Positions 19,470 through 28,756 are shown, counted from the stretch's first letter. The stretch: 64,000 nucleotides of DNA from Phycisphaerales bacterium (GCA_020847375.1 JADLCB010000003.1:62001-126000), one strand, 5' to 3'. The notes: a model not told the origin generated them from the letters alone. Numbers and translations are program-made.

Positions 19470-21131
19470 ATGTCTATGGGTCGGACTCTGTTTCTCTATA
19501 TTTTCAAAGACCTTCTCCGAAGCTTTCTTCTGGCAGCCATCGGTCTGACAATGATCATGAGCTTCGGGGGGTTGTTAAAACCGCTGACCAAGCAGGGGTT
19601 GGATGTGGCACAGATGGGCTGGATGCTGGTCTATCTCATGCCCGCCATGACCACCTACGCCCTGCCCATCGCCGCGTTGTTCGCCACCACCATGGTCTAT
19701 GGTCGCCTCTCCGCCGACAACGAAATGAACGCCTGCCGCGCCAGCGGAATCAGTTATCTGGCGATGACCACTCCCGCCATTCTGCTGGGACTGGCGGTCG
19801 CCCTCCTCTCATTGTTGCTGCTGTGCTTCATCGTTCCGATCTTCACCCTTCAAATGGAGCGCGTTCTTTACAGCAATATCTCCCAACTCATCGCCACCCA
19901 GATTGACCGCACCCACGAAATAACCTTCAACGAAGCAACCATCTATGCTGACGATGCCCGCGTGATCAAACCACCGCCGGATATGCCCAACATGCAGATC
20001 GTCGAGCTGATCAGCCCCACCGTCGTAACGCTTCAGCCCTCCGCCCAAGACCCCACCCTCAGTAAACCCAAAGAGTTTATGACCGCCCGCCAGGCGACCG
20101 CGTTCATCCGTGAAAACCCCGATGCGCAAGTAACCCTGGAAGTCCAACTCAAAGGTGGAATCAGCTTCCCCCGCGATCTGGCCGGCGGTTCGCAGGTCAG
20201 TATCGGTACGACCAGTTTCGGCCCCGTGCCCATCCCATCGTCCATCCGCGAAAACACCAAATTCATGACCATCAATCAGCTTAAACGTATTTTAGCTGAT
20301 CCGATGCGCAGCCGTGAGATCTCCGGTATCGTCACCAAAGGTGTTCAACAAGCCCAGGTTGACGCTTATCTGGCCAGCATCGCCCAGCGACTGCAAACCG
20401 GCGACCGGACCTTCACCTTTACCACCGGTTCCGAACGCACCACCATCCGTGCTGCAGCCACTGCGCCGGAGCTGCGCGACAACAGCGTCATCATTTCCTA
20501 CAACGAAGATCCGCAAAAACGCGAAGTTGGATTCGTGGAGATCACCCTGCCGACATCCGCAGCAGGTAATGAGCGCATCCTGCAGGCCGTGGCCCGCCAG
20601 ATCCGCATCACCGCCCAGCTCAGCAGCACCCCTGGCAGCTTCGATATCAACATCGAACTGCGCGACACCATGCTCGAAGGCGATACCGGCCCGACCGCGC
20701 GTCCCCTGGTGCAGCGCAGCTTCCGCGTACCCATTCCCCCCCCCGTTGCCGCCATTCATCAACTGGCGCCGGATAGCCCCGCCGCCCAGTTGCTCCAGCG
20801 CCGCCAGGCTCGATTGATCAACTACATCATCGCTGAAATCCATGCCCGCCTTTCATTCACCCTGAGCTGCCTGATTCTCATGCTGGTCGGCGCTGCCCTG
20901 GGTTCACTGTTTCGCAGCGGCAATATCCTCAGCGCCTTTGCGGTCAGCGCCATTCCCGCGGTCTTGTGTGTGGCGCTGATCGTCACCGGGCAGCATACGG
21001 CGGAAAATCTTCCCTCGGATCTCTCGAAGATGTCCTCCGTCCTGCGTCTGGGTGTCACACTTATTTACAGCGGCAACCTCCTCACCCTGATCCTGGCGAT
21101 TTATCTCACCCTGAAACTGCAAAGGCAATAA
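19470..21131 (+). CDS. lptF: LptF-like LPS export permease with large periplasmic domain
   Basis: The YjgP/YjgQ family permease moves lipopolysaccharide out of the inner membrane together with LptG and the LptB ATPase (not in this window). N-terminal helices (residues 10-125) include the typical LPIAALFATTMVYGRLSADNE stretch at the cytoplasmic coupling loop. C-terminal helices occupy about 440-550. Between them is a periplasmic part of about 300 residues, much longer than in the common 350-400-residue LptF; total length is 553. I chose the ATG at 19470; a TTG at 19449 is also possible. lptG follows after 21 bases. Confidence 0.88.
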   Translation: MSMGRTLFLYIFKDLLRSFLLAAIGLTMIMSFGGLLKPLTKQGLDVAQMGWMLVYLMPAMTTYALPIAALFATTMVYGRLSADNEMNACRASGISYLAMTTPAILLGLAVALLSLLLLCFIVPIFTLQMERVLYSNISQLIATQIDRTHEITFNEATIYADDARVIKPPPDMPNMQIVELISPTVVTLQPSAQDPTLSKPKEFMTARQATAFIRENPDAQVTLEVQLKGGISFPRDLAGGSQVSIGTTSFGPVPIPSSIRENTKFMTINQLKRILADPMRSREISGIVTKGVQQAQVDAYLASIAQRLQTGDRTFTFTTGSERTTIRAAATAPELRDNSVIISYNEDPQKREVGFVEITLPTSAAGNERILQAVARQIRITAQLSSTPGSFDINIELRDTMLEGDTGPTARPLVQRSFRVPIPPPVAAIHQLAPDSPAAQLLQRRQARLINYIIAEIHARLSFTLSCLILMLVGAALGSLFRSGNILSAFAVSAIPAVLCVALIVTGQHTAENLPSDLSKMSSVLRLGVTLIYSGNLLTLILAIYLTLKLQRQ

Positions 21132-21152
21132 TCACCCTCTTTTGTTCTGTCC

Positions 21153-22307
21153 ATGCTTATGCGAATCATCGATCGATACATCATTTCCGCCTTCCTCAAA
21201 AACTATGCGATCACGCTGATCGTGCTGGTGGGGTTGTACATCGTGATGGACATGGTCTTCAACTTCGACGAACTGGCGGAAATGCAGCAGTCCCAGTCCT
21301 CCGGTGGTGTGGCCACCTTCGTGCAGATCATGTACCACATCGTCGATTATTACTTCTATCAGTCGCTGCTGTTTTTCACCAATCTGGCGCCGGTGATACC
21401 CGGTGTCGCTGCCTCATTCACCCTGATCCGCCTGAGCCGATCCAACGAGCTGGTCGCAATCATGGCCGCCGGCGTGCCGCTTTTGCGTGTGGCCCTCCCG
21501 ATCATTCTCACCGCCGTCGCCCTTACCTCGCTGGTCATCGTCAATCAGGAACTGGTCATCCCCAATATCATCCCCCAACTCATGCGCGGACATGATCAGG
21601 TGGGTGGCAACACGATCAGACAAGGCCAGCCTGTGCGCGGAATCCGCGATGCCCAGACCAATGCCTTTTTCCGCGCCGCCCGTTACACGCCAGCAACCGG
21701 CGACACCCCCGCCACCATCGAGTATCTCGATGTGCTGGACCGCACACCCGATGGTCAGGTCGTGGGACATCTGTCCGCCGACCAAGCCACTTGGGAAAAA
21801 CGCGACGGTCAGTGGCAATGGCTGCTGACCAATGGACGCTATGTTCGTATTGGTTCTCAAGTCGGTTCAGGCGAACCAACCACCATGCTGGCGCTGCATT
21901 CGACGATTTCGCCGGAAGTGATCGCCCTGTACCGGAAACTGAAAGTCGCGGAACTGCTGTCAACCCATCAGATCAACCAGTTACTCTCCAGCCCGCAAGC
22001 CTTCGGCACGGAGGAACTGGTGCGCGTCAAACACACACGCTGGGCCGGCGTCCTGCTCAACATCGTCATGCTGCTGATGTCCATCCCCGCTGTGCTGACC
22101 CGTGAACCGCGGATTATTGGCCCGATGGCCGTTAAATGCGGCATACTCGTTGCGACGCTTATGGGTCTGGTATTCATCACCAACAGCCTGGCCGCCCGCC
22201 CGCCCCAGCCGCAGTGGTTGGATCAATGGGCTGCCTTTATGGCGTTTTTGCCCATTTTTATTTTTGGCCCCATCTCCATCCACCTGCTCCGCCAGATCAA
22301 GTCGTAA
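21153..22307 (+). CDS. lptG: LptG-like LPS export permease
   Basis: Second YjgP/YjgQ permease of the LPS transporter, 384 residues, the usual length. It has the N-terminal start RIIDRYIISAFLKNYAITL, the coupling stretch FTLIRLSRSNELVAIMAAG, a periplasmic domain (about 145-275) and three C-terminal helices. It is co-transcribed with lptF, and the pair should form the heterodimer that works with LptB. A strong terminator lies 210 bases downstream. Confidence 0.9.
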   Translation: MLMRIIDRYIISAFLKNYAITLIVLVGLYIVMDMVFNFDELAEMQQSQSSGGVATFVQIMYHIVDYYFYQSLLFFTNLAPVIPGVAASFTLIRLSRSNELVAIMAAGVPLLRVALPIILTAVALTSLVIVNQELVIPNIIPQLMRGHDQVGGNTIRQGQPVRGIRDAQTNAFFRAARYTPATGDTPATIEYLDVLDRTPDGQVVGHLSADQATWEKRDGQWQWLLTNGRYVRIGSQVGSGEPTTMLALHSTISPEVIALYRKLKVAELLSTHQINQLLSSPQAFGTEELVRVKHTRWAGVLLNIVMLLMSIPAVLTREPRIIGPMAVKCGILVATLMGLVFITNSLAARPPQPQWLDQWAAFMAFLPIFIFGPISIHLLRQIKS

Positions 22308-22434
22308 TTGCGCCCCGATCGGGTGGTACAGACGCTTGATGCCCCTTGCTGCGGCGGTGGATGCCTGCCCGGAATACCGTCTTCGGAGAAATTTTTTTTG
22401 ATTTGCCTCGCGCCCCATTTCAATTGTACATCAT

Positions 22435-22500
22435 GAGCGTCAGACAAGTCGCAAGCACGAGTCAGGGGACTGACTCAGCGACTTGCCTGACACGACGCTC
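22435..22500 (+). repeat. 66-base imperfect inverted repeat downstream of lptG
   Basis: Nested arms: GAGC/GCTC outside, a 14-base arm GTCAGACAAGTCGC pairing with GCGACTTGCCTGAC (one mismatch), and inside GAGTCA/TGACTC around a 6-base loop. No T tract follows directly on either strand, so it is not itself a normal intrinsic terminator. Together with the terminator at 22518 it could form a small stable RNA or the 3' end of the lptFG message. Confidence 0.6.
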
Positions 22501-22517
22501 CCTCCCACTTTCTGGCG

Positions 22518-22552
22518 ATGCCCGGCATGCAAAACATGTCGGGCATTTTTTT
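22518..22552 (+). terminator. Rho-independent terminator after lptFG
   Basis: ATGCCCGGCATG and CATGTCGGGCAT form a 12-bp stem with one wobble or mismatch and a 5-base loop CAAAA, followed at once by seven T residues on the plus strand. It is the clearest intrinsic terminator in the window. It lies between lptG and the convergent YihY-family gene. Confidence 0.88.
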
Positions 22553-22598
22553 GCGCTCATCCCAACGGACTACCCGCCTGCCCACTGGTGCAATCCGG

Positions 22599-23678
22599 TC
22601 ATGGCTGACGCTGATCGGCGTTGCCCATCGCTTGATCCGCTGCCGCTTGATCTCCCGCCACGGTTTGATCCGCACGATCCGTCTGACCGGGTTCCAGCTC
22701 AGGACTCCCCGCCGCCTCCACTGCCAGCTCTTTTTTACGATGAGAACTCTTGTCCCGATTTTCGCGATAATCCGCCGTCCCCGCCGAAGCTGGTCGAACA
22801 ATAACGTCGATTTCGCTGTTGATTTCCGCGCCGATCAACAACATCAACGAGTTCAGATAAAAAACCAGCAGTAGAATAATCACACCACCCACCGCCCCGT
22901 ACGTCGCGTTGTAATTCCCGAAGTTGTTCACATACCACTTGAACCCATAACCAACAACCAGCCACGTAATCACCACAAACACCGCACCGGGCGTAATAAA
23001 GTGATAGGTCTGACGAATCGGCGGACCAAAGTGGTACATGATCGACAACGCCCCGAACAGCAACAGCAGCGCCATCCCATGACGCAACAGATCGAACAGG
23101 ATCAGAACCCACTGACCACCGACATACGCCAGATAATCCGGGTGATTGCTGATCCATGTCCGCGCAATCGTCGCCACCGGCAACAAAATAATCACCGCCA
23201 GAACCATCACCACGACAAAGACCGTCACCATGACCGCCATCGGCCTTTGGAAATAGATCGGACGGGCTTTCACATCATAGCATCGGGTAATGGCCGACAT
23301 GGTTGTCGCCATTCCTCCGCTGGCCATCCATAACGACAACACCAGGCCCAGACTCAAAAGACCGGCCCGCGGGCGGCTGCGCAGATCATTCAGCGTGCTT
23401 TTCAGAAAACTTCCGGCTTCTGTTGGCAACTGGTCGAAAAACTGTGCCAGCAATCCGTCAAATTGCTGCATCTCCGCATGTGGAATCTTCGCCACCACAT
23501 ACGGCACCAGCCCCAGCAAGAAGATGAAGAACGGGAAGATCGCAAACAACCACGAATACGCCATCGACGTACCCAGCGTAAAACAGTCATCCTCGATGAT
23601 CTGGCTGACGACGTTCTTGCCGAAACGAAAGACGCCAACCTTTTTAATGGCCAGCGGAATATCTTTTAATCGAGCCAT
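22599..23678 (-). CDS. YihY/BrkB-family inner-membrane protein
   Basis: Polytopic protein of 359 residues with six helices and the family stretches DDCFTLGTSMAYSWLFAIFP, LWMASGGMATTM, and NNFGNYNATYGAVGGVIILL. The family was once called ribonuclease BN in error; its true role is not firmly known (envelope or transport functions have been suggested). A hydrophilic tail of about 55 residues rich in Glu, Asp and Ala ends the protein. The ATG at 23678 was chosen; a GTG at 23723 is in frame, and neither has a good ribosome site. It starts less than 100 bases after rnpB on the same strand. Confidence 0.85.
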   Translation of the reverse strand: MARLKDIPLAIKKVGVFRFGKNVVSQIIEDDCFTLGTSMAYSWLFAIFPFFIFLLGLVPYVVAKIPHAEMQQFDGLLAQFFDQLPTEAGSFLKSTLNDLRSRPRAGLLSLGLVLSLWMASGGMATTMSAITRCYDVKARPIYFQRPMAVMVTVFVVVMVLAVIILLPVATIARTWISNHPDYLAYVGGQWVLILFDLLRHGMALLLLFGALSIMYHFGPPIRQTYHFITPGAVFVVITWLVVGYGFKWYVNNFGNYNATYGAVGGVIILLLVFYLNSLMLLIGAEINSEIDVIVRPASAGTADYRENRDKSSHRKKELAVEAAGSPELEPGQTDRADQTVAGDQAAADQAMGNADQRQP

Positions 23679-23770
23679 GCGCAGCAGATTGTCAGACAGC
23701 GCAACGGCAGATTCAAGCTGCACCGCTGCGCAGCCCTATTCCAATGGCAAAATTCGATCGAAAAATAAAT

Positions 23771-24212
23771 GCGTTTCCCGGCCACCCGATAAGCCGAATT
23801 CTGTCGATCCTGCCGATAACCGGCCGGATGGGCAGCCATTTCTCTGGGACGACGGTTGCCCGTCGCCTCAAGCGACCTACCCGCAGCTGTTGACGCCCCG
23901 TGCCGGAACGTGCCGAACCGTACCTCGCGGCGGGTTCGGCTGACTGCCTATTTGGTCTTGCTGCCGGTGGGGTTTGCCATCGCCGCCCGTGTCACCACCG
24001 GCGCGGTGCGCTCTTACCGCACCTTTTCACCCTTACCGCAAATGAAAAATCATCGCGGCGGTATGCTTTCTGTTGCACTTTCCGTCGGCTTGACGCAGAG
24101 GACTCCGCGCTGTTCCGCCTGGATGTTATCCAGCACCGTGCACTGTCGCAGTTCGGACTTTCCTCGCCGGATGAAATCACCCGACGCGGCTGCCTGGGCA
24201 ACCGGGAAACGC
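23771..24212 (-). ncRNA. rnpB: RNase P RNA (type A-like)
   Basis: Catalytic RNA that matures the 5' ends of tRNAs. On the minus strand the universal core is readable. A perfect 11-bp P1 stem joins the ends (GCGTTTCCCGG with CCGGGAAACGC). GAGGAAAGTCCGAACT sits near the 5' end, GGTAAGGGTGAAAAGGTGCG and GTAAGAGC in the middle, GGTAGGTCGC and GGCAACCGTC further on, and ACAGAATTCGGCTTA near the 3' end. The length of about 442 bases fits type A RNAs of planctomycetes. This region looks empty in a protein-only annotation. A TATACT promoter element lies 6 bases upstream. Confidence 0.96.
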
Positions 24213-24218
24213 TGCACC

Positions 24219-24224
24219 AGTATA
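24219..24224 (-). promoter_or_regulatory. -10 element of the rnpB promoter
   Basis: TATACT on the minus strand lies 6 bases before the first base of the P1 stem, the correct distance for a start at the RNA 5' end. No good -35 hexamer is present 17 bases further upstream (AACAAA). Confidence 0.65.
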
Positions 24225-24360
24225 ACGGCTGGCAACGCCGGTTTGTTCGTAACCGCCAAAATTTCTTTCGTTCTCGCCCCATTACGATCACCCAACTGGA
24301 TCGTTGATTACGGCGCTCCACCCGTCCGTCCGGCAGCGATCAGGCCAACGAAAATATGGG

Positions 24361-25500
24361 TTATTTCGGGGCAACCCGGCAGGTTTTCGGATTCGTACTG
24401 CGCACCTGGCCAACCACCTGCGGTTTGCCGGTCTCCGCACTCTTGACCGCGGCAAAACACATTGCCAGCCCCCGCAGATTATTGCGCGGATTGTTGATGG
24501 GCTGGCGTTTCTGCTCAATCGCACACAGCAATTCGCCCATCGTCCCCATGAACCCTTCCACAAACCACTGCCCTTTCAACCTGGCCGTGCTGTACCCCTT
24601 GCCGGTATAAAGCGATACCGGCTGGTTCAAAATATTTTCGCCGCGGCTGATCAACGTACCCTTGGAGCCGGTCAGATACGACACATCCTCCTGGCCGAAG
24701 GAAACGGCTGCATCAAACACCAAACTGGCGTGGGCACCTTCAAATTCGATCAACGTCTGCCCCAATAACGGCGGCGTGCTCTTCTGATGGCCGGCGCGCA
24801 TCAAGGTGGAAAAACAGCGCAGCGGTTTTTTGTCTGCGATATAGCAGTTGATCATGTCAAACCAGTGAATCGCATAATCAAACAGAATCACATGATGCAG
24901 CCGGTTGAAGTCGGTTGTACGCACCCATTCATGATCCCAACTGCAACGTAAATGCGCCCCGGCAACCTGGCCGATCAACCCCTTGTTCACCGCTTGGCGC
25001 ATGTACGACACATGCGGCGCCCAGCGACCATTCTGATTCACCGCCAGCACAACCCCCTTTTTCTCCGCCAGCTCGGCAAATTCCTCCCCCTTGTCCAGTT
25101 TCGTCACAAATGGCTTCTGGCTGAGCACATGCTTGCCGGCACTAATGGCAGCGGGAATCAGATATTCCCGATCGCTCGGATGGGTCGCAATATCCACCAC
25201 CTCGATCTCATCACGCTTGAGCAGTTGGTGATAGTCGCTGTAGACCTGGGCGCCGGGGAAAAACTCCTTGCGGCGGTTTTCCGCGCGCCCGGGAATCTTG
25301 TCGCACAGGGCAACGATATTCAAACCCATTTTCTTATACGCACCCAGGTGCGAGGCGGAAATCCCGCCGCAACCGATCAGCCCGATCGGCGGATTGTAAC
25401 GACGCGGCCGCGGCGGCTCGTAGGCTAAAACCGGCGCGGCGATTTGTTTCAGCGCTGGATTCTGCTTGATCCCGTATTCTTTCTTTTTCGCCTTGGCCAT
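24361..25500 (-). CDS. Gfo/Idh/MocA-family NAD(P)-dependent oxidoreductase
   Basis: Last gene of the catabolic-looking cluster. The 379-residue protein begins with a lysine-rich leader. A Rossmann fold follows (GLIGCGGISASHLGAYKKMG near 41-60), with the GxGxxx-nucleotide motif and the family's substrate-side Lys in a QKPF variant of the usual EKP motif. The C-terminal alpha/beta domain contains the usual WDHEW and HWFDMINCY stretches. Such enzymes oxidise or reduce sugars, inositols or amino sugars; the substrate cannot be told. It follows the second Gfo/Idh gene after 46 bases. Confidence 0.85.
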   Translation of the reverse strand: MAKAKKKEYGIKQNPALKQIAAPVLAYEPPRPRRYNPPIGLIGCGGISASHLGAYKKMGLNIVALCDKIPGRAENRRKEFFPGAQVYSDYHQLLKRDEIEVVDIATHPSDREYLIPAAISAGKHVLSQKPFVTKLDKGEEFAELAEKKGVVLAVNQNGRWAPHVSYMRQAVNKGLIGQVAGAHLRCSWDHEWVRTTDFNRLHHVILFDYAIHWFDMINCYIADKKPLRCFSTLMRAGHQKSTPPLLGQTLIEFEGAHASLVFDAAVSFGQEDVSYLTGSKGTLISRGENILNQPVSLYTGKGYSTARLKGQWFVEGFMGTMGELLCAIEQKRQPINNPRNNLRGLAMCFAAVKSAETGKPQVVGQVRSTNPKTCRVAPK

Positions 25501-25546
25501 GAATGTGTTCCTGATTCAACAGAAGGATTGAAAAACTCCGCCGCCA

Positions 25547-26623
25547 TCAACCCAGCAGCTTGACGGTGCGCTTCTCGCGGGCACTGCGCGCCGCCGTATC
25601 GACGATCTGCTGGCCGATACGGGCAATACGCGGACTCAGCGGCCCTTCAAACGGCTGGGCTGTTTCCAGACAATGCAGGACATAATTGATCGGCCCGTCA
25701 AACGGAAACTTCAGCTCATCAACCGCAACGGTATAACCTTCCGGCTTGTTTTCCGTTTGTACACGCACGGTTGATTCGTAATCGTACGTGCTGATCGTCC
25801 CCTTGCGCCCCACCAGCACAAAACCGCACTTGGGCTGGGGCTGAAATGACCATGGATCAGTAAATGTCCCCCAGTGCGTTTCAAATTTGCTCAATCCCGT
25901 GTCATAACGGGCCACGGTAACACTCTGTTCATCAACCTCCAGCTCCGCCGGCTGATCGATCGTCGCCGTGACTTCAATGGGTGCCCGACCGTCGAGATAC
26001 CATGTCCCCAACGTCGTGCCATAACCCAGATAATCCAGCATCGAACCGCCCTCCTTCTGCTTCTGGTAAAACCAGCTCGCCGATTTCCGCTGAATGGCTT
26101 GTTCAGAACTGATCTCGATTTTGTCCATCTCGTGACGCAGCGGGCCGCGATTACCGTCATAGTAATGCACCTGTATCACCTGTCCGATCAACCCCTCATC
26201 GCACAGGCGCTTGGCTGTCACATGCGACTGAACCCAGCGCAGCGGCCAGTTGATCGCCATTTGCCGACCGCTCTTGTGCGCTGCGGCAATCATCCGATCC
26301 GCCTGTTCCAGCGTCGCTGCAAACGGCTTTTCCACGAACAAATGCGGCCCGAATGGCGCAACTTTTTCAACCCAGTCCGCATGATCGGCCGTCGCCGGGC
26401 ACAAAATCGCCAGATCCGGCTTGGTTTTCTCCAGCAACTGGCGATAGTCACCGAAGAACAGCGAACGATCCAGCCCTAATCGCTCCATGATCGGCCAGAC
26501 GCGCTCGGGCTGCTCGTCACTGACACCCACCAGATCAACCTGCCGATGCGCCTTGGCCTGGCGCAGGAGATCGCCCATGTGCATATGATCAAAATTGATC
26601 CCGACCACTTTCCAACGTCTCAT
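25547..26623 (-). CDS. Gfo/Idh/MocA-family oxidoreductase, divergent nucleotide loop
   Basis: The 358-residue protein has the two-domain layout of the family, with the EKPF motif (near 97), NWPLRWVQSH and GGSMLDYLGYGTTLG in the substrate domain. The N-terminal loop reads VVGINFDHMHMGDLL, without the regular GxGxxG; this is seen in some planctomycete members, but it means cofactor use should not be assumed. It is probably an NAD-dependent sugar dehydrogenase acting with the neighbouring family member. It lies 122 bases after the MBL gene. Confidence 0.85.
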   Translation of the reverse strand: MRRWKVVGINFDHMHMGDLLRQAKAHRQVDLVGVSDEQPERVWPIMERLGLDRSLFFGDYRQLLEKTKPDLAILCPATADHADWVEKVAPFGPHLFVEKPFAATLEQADRMIAAAHKSGRQMAINWPLRWVQSHVTAKRLCDEGLIGQVIQVHYYDGNRGPLRHEMDKIEISSEQAIQRKSASWFYQKQKEGGSMLDYLGYGTTLGTWYLDGRAPIEVTATIDQPAELEVDEQSVTVARYDTGLSKFETHWGTFTDPWSFQPQPKCGFVLVGRKGTISTYDYESTVRVQTENKPEGYTVAVDELKFPFDGPINYVLHCLETAQPFEGPLSPRIARIGQQIVDTAARSAREKRTVKLLG

Positions 26624-26745
26624 ATCCGTTCCCGATTAAGTTCCTCCAGCAAACCCGTTTATAGTGATCGACACAATTCACGGGCAATACCCGCGATCAG
26701 ATTCGCGTTAAAACTGATCTGTAAATCATCGCAGCCTGAGGCGAT

Positions 26746-27570
26746 TCACGGGTGACTGGTCAATGTCAGCCGCTCGCCCGTGCGCAGCAGATGAAACGGC
26801 TGACCAAGGCGGCGGCATTCGGGGACAAATTCCGCCTGCGGATCAGCCGTATTGAACTCGAACAGATCATAGTGGCACGGTACAACCAGTTTCGGCCCAA
26901 TCGCCTTGGCCAGTTGGGCAGCCTGCAGCGCATCCATATTTCCAAGTTTGCCGTTGATCGGCAAAATCGCCAGATCGACGGCGCGTGGCTTGACGATCTC
27001 CGCCAGACCATCAAACGGCACGCCATCGCCGCTGTGATAAATCTTGAACGGCCCCATCATGGCGATATAACCCAGATAACGATGATTCCCCGCTGCATCC
27101 TGCTCCAGTTTGTCATGGGCGGCGGGTACGGCTTCCAAAACGCCTTCAACCCATTCCCCGGCATTCGTGCCGATCCATTTGCGCGGATGAACCGTAATGC
27201 GCTCATTCACCTGCGCTTGCGTCGCGCGCGGATAAACAAAGCAGGCCTGCGCATTGGCGGTGAGAATGGGGTTCAGGCTCAGAGCATCAAGATGATCCGT
27301 ATGGCTGTGTGTGCTGATCACATAATCAATGTCGGTCAGTCGCGCTGGGTCAATCGCACGGCGCATCATGCGCACATGAGGATTGTTACCCGAAGCATAT
27401 TTGACCGACAAGGAATCAGACAGATACGGATCAAACAGCATCGCCAGATCGTTGTAGCGCAGAAGAAACCCGCTTTGACCCAGCCACCAGACATGCAGGG
27501 CGTTACGCTGTTTCCGGGCCTGTTGGATATCCTCCACAAGCGCATCATCACTGACAAATGGTTCAAGCAT
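26746..27570 (-). CDS. UlaG-like metallo-beta-lactamase-fold hydrolase
   Basis: Start at ATG 27570, preceded by GAGG at a workable distance; upstream in-frame codons overlap the neighbouring MetE-like gene and are unlikely to be translated. The 274-residue product has the MBL-fold metal motif HSHTDHLD and later YHSGDGVP and VVPCHYDLFE ligands. The arrangement resembles UlaG (L-ascorbate-6-phosphate lactonase) and related lactonases. In a sugar cluster a lactonase acting on the product of the Gfo/Idh dehydrogenases would make sense, but this is an inference. Confidence 0.8.
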   Translation of the reverse strand: MLEPFVSDDALVEDIQQARKQRNALHVWWLGQSGFLLRYNDLAMLFDPYLSDSLSVKYASGNNPHVRMMRRAIDPARLTDIDYVISTHSHTDHLDALSLNPILTANAQACFVYPRATQAQVNERITVHPRKWIGTNAGEWVEGVLEAVPAAHDKLEQDAAGNHRYLGYIAMMGPFKIYHSGDGVPFDGLAEIVKPRAVDLAILPINGKLGNMDALQAAQLAKAIGPKLVVPCHYDLFEFNTADPQAEFVPECRRLGQPFHLLRTGERLTLTSHP

Positions 27571-27644
27571 GATCGACGGATCCTCAATAAAATAGATGGC
27601 TCTCTCCAAGCCGTAATAGTCCTTTACCGCAGATACTGCAAGAA

Positions 27645-28703
27645 CTATTTCAACCCCAGCTCCTGTCGCACTTGTTTTACCCCTGCGACCATATTGACCA
27701 GTTTGCGCCGAGCAGCCCAGCGGGCCGTCTGACTGAGACCGCAATCGGGGGCAAACGCCAGTTTCCCGGCTGGGGCGTGTTCCAGACAACTACGCACGCG
27801 ACTGGCCACATCTTCCGGCGTTTCGATGTAATAACTTTTTACATCGATGATCCCCACCGCCACATCGCAATGACGGGCAATCGCGGAAATAATGGGCAGC
27901 TCCGCCATTTCCCGGCTGGCCATTTCAACATGCATCTCATCCACCTTCATTTCCAGAAAGGCTGGAAACATCGGTGCATATTCACGTTTGCCCACCGCCC
28001 GGGCCTTGAAATTACCAAAACATAAATGCGTTCCCAGGCGACATTTGCCCACCACCGATTCAACCGTACGATTGAAAATATCAACAAACCGCCGTGGGTC
28101 TTCCCGATGGGCGTAGCAGGACATGGACGGTTCATCCACGGTAATCTCGCGGCATCCGGCTGCCACCAGCGCCTCCAGCTCCGTGCGCACGATCGGCAAT
28201 AGTGCTTCGGTCAGCGCCCAGCGATCACGATAGCAATCATTGGGCAGCAACCGGCCGCTGAGCGTATAAGGGCCGGGTACGGAGGCTTTCAGCGTTATAC
28301 CACTGGCTGCCTGGGCGTAACCCGCCCTGACCACCTGCTCCAGACGCTGATATTCCTGCACAGCGCCCAATCCACGCGGCGCCGTCAGTTCACCCACCAC
28401 CCGATGCTTGCCACGTTGATCGTGCGCCGGCGGGCCAAAGCGCCGCAGCGGAGCGCCCTCCAGCTCAATCCCCTGCAGATACCCGTAAAACGACAAATTG
28501 AAATCGAAACGTGTCTGCTCGCCATCGGTAATCACATCCAGCCCCGCAGCCACCTGATCCTGCACCGCGCACCAGACCGCGTCCGCCTGCATCTCACGCA
28601 CATCATCCGGGCCGAATTGATCCAGGTGACTCGTCGAAAACTCCAACCACCCCGGGAAAGGATAGCTGCCAATGACGGTGGTTCGCAGCGGTTGCTCGTT
28701 CAT
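27645..28703 (-). CDS. MetE C-terminal-like (cobalamin-independent methionine synthase-like) protein
   Basis: Stand-alone 352-residue TIM-barrel protein of the UROD/MetE-like superfamily. Typical features are TTVIGSYPFP at the start, ITDGEQTRFDF (near 60), ITVDEPSMSCY and the zinc-site candidates THLCFGNF and FAPDCGLSQTARWAARRKL at the end. Full-length MetE (about 750 residues) has an extra N-terminal half that is absent here. Such short forms are methyltransferases acting on unknown thiols or, in some cases, other reactions. Its place inside a sugar-like cluster is odd. It lies between the isomerase and MBL genes. Confidence 0.85.
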   Translation of the reverse strand: MNEQPLRTTVIGSYPFPGWLEFSTSHLDQFGPDDVREMQADAVWCAVQDQVAAGLDVITDGEQTRFDFNLSFYGYLQGIELEGAPLRRFGPPAHDQRGKHRVVGELTAPRGLGAVQEYQRLEQVVRAGYAQAASGITLKASVPGPYTLSGRLLPNDCYRDRWALTEALLPIVRTELEALVAAGCREITVDEPSMSCYAHREDPRRFVDIFNRTVESVVGKCRLGTHLCFGNFKARAVGKREYAPMFPAFLEMKVDEMHVEMASREMAELPIISAIARHCDVAVGIIDVKSYYIETPEDVASRVRSCLEHAPAGKLAFAPDCGLSQTARWAARRKLVNMVAGVKQVRQELGLK

Positions 28704-28756
28704 CGATCTTCCTTCGTTGTTGTGTCATTGCGCGCCGGTCACACCAGGACGCGCGC

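Noticed and set aside
22346-22804. 152-residue plus-strand ORF after lptG
   Set aside because: It runs through the inverted repeat and terminator and then lies antisense to the YihY-family gene; no ribosome site and no recognisable domain.
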